Part shown: in pieces, positions 45,726-54,050 of the stretch
How positions within the stretch are numbered: position 1 is the first letter of the stretch
Layout: each line of letters opens with the position of its first letter
Source of the DNA: Flavobacterium sp. I3-2
GTDB lineage: Bacteria; Bacteroidota; Bacteroidia; Flavobacteriales; Flavobacteriaceae
NCBI RefSeq assembly: GCF_013389595.1
Contig: NZ_CP058306.1
Location: forward strand, 1,612,001-1,676,000
Reading direction: 5' to 3'
DNA: 64,000 bases
Made by a program: the position numbers and the translations under genes
Notes under the pieces: generated by a model
Told to the model about the DNA's origin: nothing
Databases searched by the model: none
Seen by the model: the letters and a program-made list of their open reading frames with translations, nothing else

Positions 45726-47039
45726 ATGAGTTTAGTAAACGGTTTTTCAAAACTAAGTAAAGCAGAAAAAGTACATTGGATTGTTGAAACGTATTTCAAC
45801 GGAAATAGCGAAATAACAAATTTGTTAACTTCTTATTATAATTCAGACGAAGCTTTACAAAAACTTCACGACGAGTTTATTGAAAATACCATTACCAATT
45901 TTTACCTTCCATTTGGTGTGGCGCCAAACTTTATAATCAACGATAAGGTTTATACCATTCCTATGGTAATCGAAGAAAGTTCGGTAGTTGCTGCCGCTTC
46001 TAATGCGGCTAAGTTTTGGAGCAAACGCGGTGGATTTAAAGCAACAGTTCTTTCTACTGAGAAAATCGGAAACGTGCATTTCTTGTTTTCAGGTTCAAAA
46101 CAAAAATTAGAACAATTCACCAACGACATTCAATCTAAATTTTACGAAAACACCAAACATATTACCAAAAATATGGAAAAACGTGGTGGTGGAATATTAG
46201 CTGTTGAATTGGTTGATAAAACTTCTGAATTAAAAGATTACTACCAACTACACGCAACTTTTGATACGAAAGATAGCATGGGTGCGAATTTCATTAATTC
46301 GTGTTTAGAAGAATTTGCGAAAGTTTTACGTACCGAAGCTGCGGTTTATGCTAACTTCACAGAAGAAGAAAAGAATTTACAAGTAATTATGTCAATTCTT
46401 TCAAATTACGTTCCAAATTGTTTGGTTCGTGTTGAGGTTTCTTGTGCAGTAGCAGATTTAAAAAGTAAAGAAATTCAAGATCCACAATATTTTGCTGAGA
46501 AGTTTGTACAAGCCGTTTGTATTGCTGAAATTGAAACTTATCGTGCGGTTACTCATAACAAAGGAATTATGAATGGAGTGGATGCGGTTGTGTTAGCAAC
46601 AGGAAACGATTTCCGTGCCATTGAAGCCGGAGTTCATGCATTTGCAGCTAAAGACGGAAAATATTCAAGTTTATCTCATGCCGAAATTAAAGACGGGACT
46701 TTCCATTTTTGGATGGATTTACCTTTAGCTTTAGGAACCGTTGGCGGATTAACTACTTTACATCCAATGGTGAAGTTTGCATTGGAATTGTTAGAAAAAC
46801 CTTCGGCTAATGAATTGATGGAAATTATTGCAGTTGCTGGATTGGCACAAAACTTTGCGGCAGTAAAATCGTTAACTACAACCGGAATTCAGCAAGGTCA
46901 CATGAAAATGCACTTGATGAATATCTTGAATCAATTCAATGCTACCGATGAAGAACGCGTAAAAGTGGTAAATCATTTCGAAAATCAAACGGTTACGCAT
47001 AGCGCTGTGGTTGAATTTATTGAAAGCCTTAGAAAATAA
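45726..47039 (+). CDS. mvaA: Hydroxymethylglutaryl-CoA reductase, class II
   Basis: This 437-residue enzyme reduces HMG-CoA to mevalonate. Class II features are visible: an N-terminal VIEESSVVAAASNAAKFW segment with the catalytic Glu, a KDSMGANFINSC motif, HNKGIMNGVDAVVLATGND with the catalytic Lys-Asn region, GTVGGLTTLHP, and a C-terminal QQGHMKMHLMN with the catalytic His. Class II enzymes may use NADH or NADPH. In a bacterium with the rest of the mevalonate pathway nearby, I infer a biosynthetic role. The next gene starts 2 bases after the stop. Confidence 0.95.
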   Translation: MSLVNGFSKLSKAEKVHWIVETYFNGNSEITNLLTSYYNSDEALQKLHDEFIENTITNFYLPFGVAPNFIINDKVYTIPMVIEESSVVAAASNAAKFWSKRGGFKATVLSTEKIGNVHFLFSGSKQKLEQFTNDIQSKFYENTKHITKNMEKRGGGILAVELVDKTSELKDYYQLHATFDTKDSMGANFINSCLEEFAKVLRTEAAVYANFTEEEKNLQVIMSILSNYVPNCLVRVEVSCAVADLKSKEIQDPQYFAEKFVQAVCIAEIETYRAVTHNKGIMNGVDAVVLATGNDFRAIEAGVHAFAAKDGKYSSLSHAEIKDGTFHFWMDLPLALGTVGGLTTLHPMVKFALELLEKPSANELMEIIAVAGLAQNFAAVKSLTTTGIQQGHMKMHLMNILNQFNATDEERVKVVNHFENQTVTHSAVVEFIESLRK

Positions 47040-47041
47040 AT

Positions 47042-47950
47042 ATGGAATTTTACAGCAACGGAAAATTATTTATTTTAGGTGAATATTACGTTTTAGAAGG
47101 CGCTAAGGTTTTTGCTTTGCCAACTAAATTCGGACAAACTTTACGTGTTTTTCCGTTGAATTCGTTAGTAATCACTTGGAAAAGTTACGATGCAGATAGT
47201 TCGGTTTGGTTTAACGATGAAATTTTGATTGCCGATATAATTTCCAAAAATATAAAACAGCAAGATGATAAAGTTCGAAAAACATTAATCGAGATTTTAC
47301 ATCAAGCGCATCAACAAAATCCAAATGTTTTAAATTTAAAATCTGGTTTTTTAGTTGAAACGGAACTTACTTTTCCTCGAAATTGGGGTTTAGGAACTTC
47401 GTCAACCTTGATAAATAATATTGCACAATGGTTCCAAATAGATGCTTTTGAATTGTTAGAAAATTCTTTCGGTGGAAGTGGTTACGATATTGCTTGCGCA
47501 CAAAATAACGAACCGATAACGTATCAAAAAGTAAATGGAAAAGTTTTGGTTGAGCAAGTGCAGTTTAAACCGAGTTTTGCAGATAAAATATACTTTGTGT
47601 ATTTAAATCAAAAACGCGATAGTAAAGAAGCAATTGCTAATTTCCGAAAAAAACAAAAAGATTTAACCCATGAAATTGCTGAGGTTTCTAAAATGACCGA
47701 ACAACTTTTACAAATTGATGATTTAAATGAATTCATTCATTTCTTCAAAACTTACGAAACTAATTTGAGTAACGTTTTAGAAGTTCCGACCATACAACAA
47801 CTATTGTTTTCTGATTTTAATGGATTGGTGAAAAGCTTAGGCGGTTGGGGCGGCGATTTTGTTATGGTTGCATCACACGAAAATCCAATTGCATATTTCA
47901 AAGAAAAAGGATTCGATACGATAATTTCATATCAAGAAATGATAAAATAA
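47042..47950 (+). CDS. GYDIA-family GHMP kinase, candidate phosphomevalonate kinase
   Basis: This 302-residue cytoplasmic GHMP kinase has all three motifs: an N-terminal SNGKLFILGEYYVLEGAKVF, the ATP-binding PRNWGLGTSSTLINNIAQW, and SLGGWGGDFVMVAS near the C-terminus. The GGSGYDIACAQ segment is the GYDIA signature of this Bacteroidota family, corresponding to the catalytic Asp loop of other GHMP kinases. It is 2 bases downstream of HMG-CoA reductase, so it belongs to the mevalonate operon. Mevalonate kinase and diphosphomevalonate decarboxylase are encoded 2-5 kb away, leaving the phosphomevalonate kinase step open. This gene is my candidate for it. The family itself has no established function known to me. 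Confidence 0.85.
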   Translation: MEFYSNGKLFILGEYYVLEGAKVFALPTKFGQTLRVFPLNSLVITWKSYDADSSVWFNDEILIADIISKNIKQQDDKVRKTLIEILHQAHQQNPNVLNLKSGFLVETELTFPRNWGLGTSSTLINNIAQWFQIDAFELLENSFGGSGYDIACAQNNEPITYQKVNGKVLVEQVQFKPSFADKIYFVYLNQKRDSKEAIANFRKKQKDLTHEIAEVSKMTEQLLQIDDLNEFIHFFKTYETNLSNVLEVPTIQQLLFSDFNGLVKSLGGWGGDFVMVASHENPIAYFKEKGFDTIISYQEMIK

Positions 47951-47983
47951 AAAAAGCCAAGCACTATTTCAGCTTGGCTTTTT
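47951..47983. terminator. Bidirectional rho-independent terminator
   Basis: A 12-bp perfect stem (arms 47951-47962 and 47972-47983, core AGCCAAGC) with a 9-base loop and A/T-runs on both sides, between the GYDIA kinase gene and a convergent lipoprotein gene. Confidence 0.87.
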
Positions 47984-48009
47984 CGTTTGAATGTTTGTTG
48001 TTGAATTGT

Positions 48010-48510
48010 TTACTTAGCGGGTCTTAGTTTGTCACTATATGTGATTTTATAAGGTTTTTCTCCGCTTGTATCTTTCATAATATAGATGAATTTATGCTTT
48101 CCAACATTTTCAGCTTTTACATAAATTTTTTTCTTAGTTTCTTTATCATAAATTTCAGTATCCATTGTTACATTAATTCGCATGTTTTTTGCTAAACCTG
48201 TAGTTTTATCTGTAATTACTGCGTCAACAAAAATAATTTCTTCGTCATTTCTAACTTCTATTTTTTCACCATTAAAACCCTTAGTGAAAAAAAGAATCGC
48301 ATATTCTGGAGTATCAGCTTTATAATCTTTTAAAAATTTCTTTTGAACTTTTTCAGAAACAGAACGAAAATCGTTTCGGGTTTGTTCGGTATAATAAATT
48401 TTTTCAGTCTTTTCTTTTTCTTCAACTTTACTTGAATCAGTAGCATTTTTTTTAGATTTACACATCGTAAACAATAATACTAAGAAAATTAAAGGTAGTT
48501 TTTTTAACAT
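48010..48510 (-). CDS. Lipoprotein of unknown function
   Basis: This 166-residue protein has a lipoprotein signal with the lipobox LFTMC (Cys17) followed by a charged Lys/Glu linker. Residues about 40-165 are beta-rich (YAILFFTKGFNGEKIEVRNDEEIIF, KKIYVKAENVGKHKFIYIM) and suggest a small beta-sandwich. The CKSKKNATDSSK sequence after the Cys lacks Asp at +2, so outer-membrane sorting is likely. I do not recognise a named family. It stands alone between two terminated or divergent genes. Confidence 0.65.
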   Translation of the reverse strand: MLKKLPLIFLVLLFTMCKSKKNATDSSKVEEKEKTEKIYYTEQTRNDFRSVSEKVQKKFLKDYKADTPEYAILFFTKGFNGEKIEVRNDEEIIFVDAVITDKTTGLAKNMRINVTMDTEIYDKETKKKIYVKAENVGKHKFIYIMKDTSGEKPYKITYSDKLRPAK

Positions 48511-48552
48511 CTCTTGGAATTTATATTTTTTTTAAAAAACGGCTTATATCTG

Positions 48553-48560
48553 TATCTTTG
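48553..48560 (+). promoter_or_regulatory. -7 promoter element (TATCTTTG) and long leader of BaiN-like gene
   Basis: Perfect TAnnTTTG, 155 bases before the ATG at 48716. The leader holds two perfect palindromes: TACAAT-A-ATTGTA (48586-48598) and ATTCTACA-ATA-TGTAGAAT (48664-48682). Confidence 0.45.
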
Positions 48561-48715
48561 CTAAAGATTTACAGAAAATAAAGATACAATAATTGTACCT
48601 AAATTCAAAAGTGCAATAGCGATTAGATATTATGTAGTTAATATTGTAAATGAGTAAATAAATATTCTACAATATGTAGAATGTTTAAAAATAAATTGGG
48701 GAAACCTGAATAAAT

Positions 48716-49936
48716 ATGAAAAATAATTTTGATGTAATTGTTGTTGGAGGAGGAGCTTCTGGATTTTTTACGGCAATTAATATTGCAGAAAATAATTCGG
48801 ATTTACGAATTGCAATTCTTGAGCGTGGAAAAGAAGTTTTAGGTAAAGTAAAAATTTCAGGTGGTGGACGTTGTAATGTTACGCATGCTTGCTTTGTGCC
48901 GAATTTACTTACTAAGTTTTATCCGCGTGGCGAACGTGAACTTCGTGGTCCTTTTCATACGTTTTGTTCTGGCGATGTTATCGAATGGTTCGAAAACAAT
49001 GGCGTAGAACTTAAAATTGAAGAAGACGGACGTATGTTTCCTATTACCGATTCTTCGCAAACCATCATCGATTGTTTTTTAGATTTAGCTCAAGAAAATC
49101 AAATAAAAATAAATACGTCTTGTAGTGTTCAAGCGATTTCGCAAACCGATGAAAGTTGGATTCTAGAAACCACTCAAGGAACGCTTACTTGTGAACATTT
49201 GGTCATGGCGACAGGTAGTAATCCTAAAATTTGGGAATTGCTTTCAGAAAAAGGTCACCAAATTGTTTCGCCAGTTCCGTCGTTATTTACCTTTAATATA
49301 AAAGATACACGAATCAAAGATTTAATGGGAATTTCGGTTCCAAACGTAACTTTAAAAGTAAAAGAAACCAAACTTAAATCAAACGGACCGTTATTAATTA
49401 CACATTGGGGATTAAGCGGACCTGCTATTTTACGACTTTCAGCTTGGGGTGCTCGCGAACTTTTCGACAAAAATTATCAGTTTACCTTGCAAGTGAATTT
49501 TCTTCATGAAGAAGTTTTTGACGATGTTTTGGTTCAGCTTAATGAGTTGAAATTAGAACACGCTAAGAAAACCGTGATTAAAAAATCGCCTTTCGATTTA
49601 ACGACGCGTTTGTGGGAACAATTGGTTTTGGCTTCAGAAATTACTGCCGATGCAAAATGGGCCGATTTAACCAAAAAACAATTGGTAAATTTAACCAATC
49701 AGTTAACCAATGCCGAATTTAAAGTAAACGGAAAAAGCACCTTTAAAGACGAGTTTGTAACTGCTGGCGGAATCGATTTAAAAGAAATTGACTTTAAAAC
49801 CATGCAAAGTAAGTTGTTCAAAAACTTATATTTCACCGGCGAAATCATGAATATTGATGCCATCACCGGCGGATTCAATTTCCAAAACGCTTGGACTTCG
49901 GGCTTCATTGCCGCTCAAGCCATTGCCAATAAATAA
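48716..49936 (+). CDS. NAD(P)/FAD-dependent oxidoreductase, HI0933/BaiN family
   Basis: This 406-residue flavoprotein has the FAD dinucleotide motif VIVVGGGASGFFTAINI at the start, the family signature KISGGGRCNVTH near residue 46, LVMATGSNPKIW in the middle, and the C-terminal TGEIMNIDAITGGFNFQNAWTSGF, which closes the FAD site. Members include BaiN-like flavoproteins and related HI0933-type enzymes of uncertain substrate. It is cytoplasmic. It is about 155 bases from its -7 element; the leader has palindromes that could be an operator. Confidence 0.88.
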   Translation: MKNNFDVIVVGGGASGFFTAINIAENNSDLRIAILERGKEVLGKVKISGGGRCNVTHACFVPNLLTKFYPRGERELRGPFHTFCSGDVIEWFENNGVELKIEEDGRMFPITDSSQTIIDCFLDLAQENQIKINTSCSVQAISQTDESWILETTQGTLTCEHLVMATGSNPKIWELLSEKGHQIVSPVPSLFTFNIKDTRIKDLMGISVPNVTLKVKETKLKSNGPLLITHWGLSGPAILRLSAWGARELFDKNYQFTLQVNFLHEEVFDDVLVQLNELKLEHAKKTVIKKSPFDLTTRLWEQLVLASEITADAKWADLTKKQLVNLTNQLTNAEFKVNGKSTFKDEFVTAGGIDLKEIDFKTMQSKLFKNLYFTGEIMNIDAITGGFNFQNAWTSGFIAAQAIANK

Positions 49937-49962
49937 TATTTTTAGAAGCTAAACATTTTGCT

Positions 49963-50015
49963 TATTTTTGAGTTTTTGCCTGCTTTCCGTTTTATCTTTA
50001 AAATAAATTTTAAAG
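49963..50015 (+). promoter_or_regulatory. -7 element (TATTTTTG) and palindromic leader before mvaD
   Basis: TATTTTTG at 49963-49970, with TTTT 19 bases upstream, then a perfect palindrome CTTTAAAAT-AA-ATTTTAAAG (49996-50015) 56 bases before the ATG at 50072. The loop is only 2 bases, so it is more likely a protein site than an RNA hairpin. Confidence 0.35.
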
Positions 50016-50071
50016 GATATCACTTCAATCAGGGCTAGCTCGAAGTTAACGCAATTTTTAAAGAAATTTAA

Positions 50072-51154
50072 ATGACAAATTTTCAAGAATTCATTACACA
50101 AACAAATCATAAATTAAGTAGCGGAAATTTTAAATTCTCAGCACCAAGTAATATTGCTTTGGTAAAATACTGGGGTAAAAAAGATAATCAAATTCCGGCA
50201 AATCCTTCATTGAGTTTCACCTTAAGTAATTGCAAAACCATTACTTCGTTAACTTTTGTATCGAAAGAAACCAAAGGAATCAGTTTTGATTTGTTGTTTG
50301 AAGGGCAACCAAAGGAATCCTTTCGTCCGAAAATTCAAAAATATTTCGAACGTATTTTACCATATTGCCCATATATTGAAGATTATCATTTTACTATAGA
50401 TACTCAAAATACATTTCCGCACAGTTCCGGAATTGCATCTTCTGCTTCTGGAATGGCTGCTATTTCTGCAAACATCATCGCTTTAGAAAAAGAATTGGTT
50501 TCAGATAAAGATGAAAATTATTTCTTGCAAAAAGCATCATTCTTGGCTCGTTTAGGTTCAGGAAGTGCTTGTCGTAGTATTAAAGGAGAAATGGTGGTTT
50601 GGGGAAAAACTGAAAGTATTGCAAATAGTTCTGATGCTTACGGAATTGAATTTGATTACGAGGTGCATTCCAATTTTAAAAACTACCAAGATTCTATTTT
50701 GTTGGTTGATAAAGGGGAAAAGCAAGTTTCAAGTACCGTTGGGCACGAATTGATGTTTGGTCATCCGTTTGCAGAGCAACGTTTCGTTCAAGCGCATGAA
50801 AACATCGCTAAGTTGAAAGCTATTTTTGCTTCTGGAGATTTAACTGAGTTTATTAAAATCGTAGAAAGTGAAGCTTTGACGTTACACGCAATGATGATGA
50901 CTTCGATGCCGTATTTTATTTTGATGAAGCCAAATACATTAGAAATTATCAATGCCATTTGGAAATTCAGAAATGAAACACAAGTTCCCGTTTGTTTTAC
51001 TTTAGATGCTGGTGCAAATGTACATGTTTTATATCCAGAAAATGTAAAAGATCAAGTACAAGATTTTATTGCAAACGAACTTTCTAAATTCTGTCAAAAC
51101 AACCAATATATTCACGATTTTGTTGGAAATGGTGTTGAAAATTTAACTCAATAA
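50072..51154 (+). CDS. mvaD: Diphosphomevalonate decarboxylase
   Basis: This 360-residue GHMP enzyme converts mevalonate 5-diphosphate to isopentenyl diphosphate with ATP. The N-terminus SNIALVKYWGKKDNQIPANPSLSFTLS is diagnostic of the decarboxylase, and the phosphate-binding loop is FPHSSGIASSASGMAAIS. LARLGSGSACRSIKGEMVVWG contains the conserved Ser/Arg region. DAGANVHVLYP is the third motif. The next gene starts 1 base after the stop, so it is transcribed with the Cys-rich protein and probably with mevalonate kinase. Confidence 0.95.
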   Translation: MTNFQEFITQTNHKLSSGNFKFSAPSNIALVKYWGKKDNQIPANPSLSFTLSNCKTITSLTFVSKETKGISFDLLFEGQPKESFRPKIQKYFERILPYCPYIEDYHFTIDTQNTFPHSSGIASSASGMAAISANIIALEKELVSDKDENYFLQKASFLARLGSGSACRSIKGEMVVWGKTESIANSSDAYGIEFDYEVHSNFKNYQDSILLVDKGEKQVSSTVGHELMFGHPFAEQRFVQAHENIAKLKAIFASGDLTEFIKIVESEALTLHAMMMTSMPYFILMKPNTLEIINAIWKFRNETQVPVCFTLDAGANVHVLYPENVKDQVQDFIANELSKFCQNNQYIHDFVGNGVENLTQ

Positions 51155-51155
51155 T

Positions 51156-51497
51156 ATGAAAGAAAGTTGTACACATTGTCATAAACCTTTGGAGTGTAAA
51201 GCAGATGATATTCAAAATTGCGACTGCCAAAAGGTTGAATTACTTGATGAAACGGTTGCTTTCTTGTACGAAAAAACCGACCACGATTGTTTATGTAACG
51301 ATTGTTTGAAGAAATTCGATGAGATGATGAAGTTTTCTATGGAAAATAAATTTCCGAAACGCCAATCAGAAATGGTTGAAGGTTTGCACTTTTATATGGA
51401 AAACGGATTTTTTGTGTTTACTGAAATGTATCATTTCTTAAAAGGAAGATGTTGTAAAAACGGTTGCAGACATTGTGTTTACGGAATACATAAATAG
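51156..51497 (+). CDS. Cys-rich CWC plus DUF5522-like small protein
   Basis: This 113-residue protein has 12 cysteines (5, 8, 14, 22, 24, 45, 47, 50, 99, 100, 104 and 107). Residues 1-50 match the CWC zinc-ribbon-like pattern (CTHCHKPLEC, CDC, CLCNDC). Residues 75-113 match DUF5522 (FYMENGFFVFTEMYHFLKGR, then CCKNGCRHCVYG). It probably binds zinc or an Fe-S cluster; no function is established for either part. It starts 1 base after the mvaD stop and precedes mevalonate kinase by about 140 bases, the latter having its own -7 element. Confidence 0.8.
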   Translation: MKESCTHCHKPLECKADDIQNCDCQKVELLDETVAFLYEKTDHDCLCNDCLKKFDEMMKFSMENKFPKRQSEMVEGLHFYMENGFFVFTEMYHFLKGRCCKNGCRHCVYGIHK

Positions 51498-51598
51498 TTG
51501 TGAGAAATTAGTTTTTAGTTTTTAGAAATTAGATTTTATCAGAATATCCAAACACTTAAAAACTTAAACACGAACGTTAAACAAAAACTTTTTTTACG

Positions 51599-51606
51599 TA
51601 ACTTTG
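51599..51606 (+). promoter_or_regulatory. -7 promoter element (TAACTTTG) of mevalonate kinase gene
   Basis: Perfect TAnnTTTG, 28 bases before the ATG. The 137-base gap upstream also contains a simple TTAGTTTTTAG-type repeat (51508-51534). Confidence 0.5.
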
Positions 51607-51634
51607 CTTCAACACTTATTGAAAAAACTAATTT

Positions 51635-52573
51635 ATGAAAGGACCATTATTTTACTCAAAAATTCTTCTATTTGGAGAATACGGAATTATCAAAGACTCC
51701 AAAGGGCTTTCGATTCCGTATAACTATTACAATGGTGCATTGAAAATTACAGCCGAACCAACGGATGAATCTGTAAAATCAAACGCAAGTTTGCGTGCTT
51801 TTGCTGCTCATTTAAAACAAATGCAAGCAGAAAATCCTGAATTAGTAACTTTCAATATGCAAACTTTAGAGCGTGATATTGAAAACGGAATGTATTTCGA
51901 TTCTAGTATTCCGCAAGGATATGGTGTTGGAAGTAGTGGTGCTTTAGTAGCTGCTATTTACGACCAATATGCGAATGATAAAGTTACTGTGTTAGAGAAT
52001 TTAACACGTGAAAAATTACTTCAATTAAAAGCTATTTTCGGAAAAATGGAATCGTTCTTTCACGGAACGTCTTCAGGTTTAGACCCGTTAAATAGTTATT
52101 TAAGTTTACCAATTTTAATCAATTCAAAAGATAACGTTGAACCTACCGGGATTCCATCTCAAAAAGAAGAAGGAAAAGGTGGTGTTTTCTTAATCGATTC
52201 TGAAATGGTTGGGGAAACGGCTCCGATGGTAAATATCTTTATGGATAATTTAAAGAACGAAGGTTTCAGAAGTATGATGAAATCTCAGTTTACTAAATAT
52301 ACCGATGCAGCTGTTGAAAACTTCTTAAAAGGTGATTTTAAAACACTTTACAGTAATACAAAAGAACTTTCTAAAATAGCTTTAAGTCATTTTAAACCTA
52401 TGATTCCTGAGAAATTCCACGGAGTTTGGCAACAAGGAATCGAATCTAACGACTACTATTTGAAACTTTGCGGTTCTGGAGGTGGAGGTTACATTTTAGG
52501 TTTTGCTCCTGACTTTGAAAAAGCGAAAGAAGCTTTAAAAGATTATAAATTAGAATTGGTTTACAAATTCTAA
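51635..52573 (+). CDS. mvk: Mevalonate kinase
   Basis: This 312-residue GHMP kinase phosphorylates mevalonate at position 5. It has SKILLFGEYGIIKDSKGL at the start, the ATP loop PQGYGVGSSGALVAAIYDQ (about residues 94-112), a GTSSGLDPLNSYLS segment carrying the catalytic Asp, and the third motif KLCGSGGGGYILGF. Annotation as mevalonate kinase rests on these motifs and on the neighbouring mvaD and mvaA genes. A GTSSGLDP match is typical of mevalonate kinases. It is followed after 34 bases by the UbiA-type gene. Confidence 0.9.
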   Translation: MKGPLFYSKILLFGEYGIIKDSKGLSIPYNYYNGALKITAEPTDESVKSNASLRAFAAHLKQMQAENPELVTFNMQTLERDIENGMYFDSSIPQGYGVGSSGALVAAIYDQYANDKVTVLENLTREKLLQLKAIFGKMESFFHGTSSGLDPLNSYLSLPILINSKDNVEPTGIPSQKEEGKGGVFLIDSEMVGETAPMVNIFMDNLKNEGFRSMMKSQFTKYTDAAVENFLKGDFKTLYSNTKELSKIALSHFKPMIPEKFHGVWQQGIESNDYYLKLCGSGGGGYILGFAPDFEKAKEALKDYKLELVYKF

Positions 52574-52607
52574 AACCCATCCGATTATCGGAATCTAAAA
52601 ACAAATT

Positions 52608-53531
52608 ATGCTTTCTCGAAAACAGAAAATAATTTTAAAGAAATTATTCAGTATATTTTCGGTTGTTCGAGGGTATAATATTGCTGTTGTAGTTTTAGCT
52701 CAATATTTAGCATCGATTTTTATCTTTGGTTCGCATTTACGTGCCTTAGACGTAGTTTTGAATTTTCAACTTTTTTTGATAATTCTGAGTTCGTCTTTTG
52801 CAATTGCATCTGGATACATCATTAATAATTTTTACGATTCTGAAAAAGATTTAATCAATCGGCCGAACAAATATAACATCGACCGCTTTGTTAGTAAAGC
52901 TACGCAATTCAAAATCTATTTTGCTTTAAATTTTTTAAGTGCAGGATTGGCTTTTGTGGTTTCTTGGCGCGCAGCTGTTTTTATTTCGGTTTATATTTTC
53001 TTGATTTGGTTTTATTCGCATAAACTAAAGAAGTTTCCGATTATAGGTAATTTAACAGCATCCTTGTTGGTTGTTTTGCCTTTTTTTGAAATATTGATGT
53101 ACTTCAAGAATTTTAGTTTTGGAATTTTTGTTCATGCAGCTTTTCTTTATTTGATTATTTTGATTCGTGAAATGGTAAAAGATTTAGAAAATTTACCAGG
53201 TGATTTTGCAAATAATTATCAAACTATTCCTGTTCGTTTTGGAATCAAAACAGCCAAACGAATCATTACTTTCTTAACTATTTTGACCGTAGTTCCTGGA
53301 ATGATTTTAATCCAATATTTCGAAATCGGATATATGGCTTATTATTTTTATTTCAGTTTAATTATGTTAATGATTTTCTTGGTTCAATTGTGGCAATCAA
53401 AAACAAAAAAAGCTTACAATGCGTTGCACGTAAGCTTGAAATTATTATTGATTTTAGGAATTTTATCTATTGCTTTAATCAATCCAAAAGTAATTCTTCA
53501 TGGGAAAGAATTAATTGAACCTTTGATTTAA
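52608..53531 (+). CDS. UbiA-family prenyltransferase, GGGP transferase-like
   Basis: This 307-residue membrane protein has about eight or nine helices. The two Asp-rich Mg2+-prenyl diphosphate motifs are NNFYDSEKDLINRP (about residues 73-86) and REMVKDLENLPGDFANNYQT (about 185-204). The sequence belongs to the branch annotated as geranylgeranylglycerol-phosphate geranylgeranyltransferase, an archaeal lipid enzyme. In Bacteroidota the true substrate is uncertain. It lies directly after mevalonate kinase, so it should use prenyl diphosphates from this pathway. Its last 21 bases overlap the convergent gene downstream. Confidence 0.85.
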   Translation: MLSRKQKIILKKLFSIFSVVRGYNIAVVVLAQYLASIFIFGSHLRALDVVLNFQLFLIILSSSFAIASGYIINNFYDSEKDLINRPNKYNIDRFVSKATQFKIYFALNFLSAGLAFVVSWRAAVFISVYIFLIWFYSHKLKKFPIIGNLTASLLVVLPFFEILMYFKNFSFGIFVHAAFLYLIILIREMVKDLENLPGDFANNYQTIPVRFGIKTAKRIITFLTILTVVPGMILIQYFEIGYMAYYFYFSLIMLMIFLVQLWQSKTKKAYNALHVSLKLLLILGILSIALINPKVILHGKELIEPLI

Positions 53532-53957
53532 ATCTGTATTTTCAATCGGTTTTGGTTTTACACTAAAAATAAAAAAATAAATACAATTTATAAACCATCC
53601 TGCCCAAACTAAATATCCACCTGAGTGAAATTTACTGTTCATGTATTTATGCGAAGTAGTTGTAAAATCGATATATGTAAAAAATAATCCAAGTAAACCT
53701 AAAATTACTAAAACTAAGTTAATTATTACAAAGTTTTTGTAAAGCGCAAAACGTTTGCTCACGTATAAAATGGCGATTAATATAAGTTGAATTAAGAAAA
53801 CAACTAAGGCGCCTTTCCACCAAGTTTTTAAAAGTGAATATTCAGTATAAACTACGCTAATGCCTATTTTACCTACTAATGACATTTTAGAAAGTAAAAT
53901 TCCGGAAATTAAACTAATGATGCCTTGAAGTAAAATCAAGTTCAATATTTTTTTCAT
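53511..53957 (-). CDS. Small membrane protein, unknown function
   Basis: This 148-residue protein has four membrane helices (about residues 5-25, 48-65, 75-92 and 112-130) and no recognised domain. Its 3' end overlaps the UbiA-type gene by 21 bases in antisense orientation. A TAAATTTG -7 element (minus strand, 53965-53972) lies 8 bases upstream of the ATG, so its leader would be very short. The coding pattern and helix arrangement are convincing, but no function can be proposed. Confidence 0.6.
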   Translation of the reverse strand: MKKILNLILLQGIISLISGILLSKMSLVGKIGISVVYTEYSLLKTWWKGALVVFLIQLILIAILYVSKRFALYKNFVIINLVLVILGLLGLFFTYIDFTTTSHKYMNSKFHSGGYLVWAGWFINCIYFFIFSVKPKPIENTDLNQRFN

Positions 53958-54050
53958 AACAATTCAAATTTAAATTGAAATTAATCAAAAAATATATAAA
54001 ATTCTGTTTTAAACTGATTTTTTGTTTTAGTATAATGAAATTTAAATATC

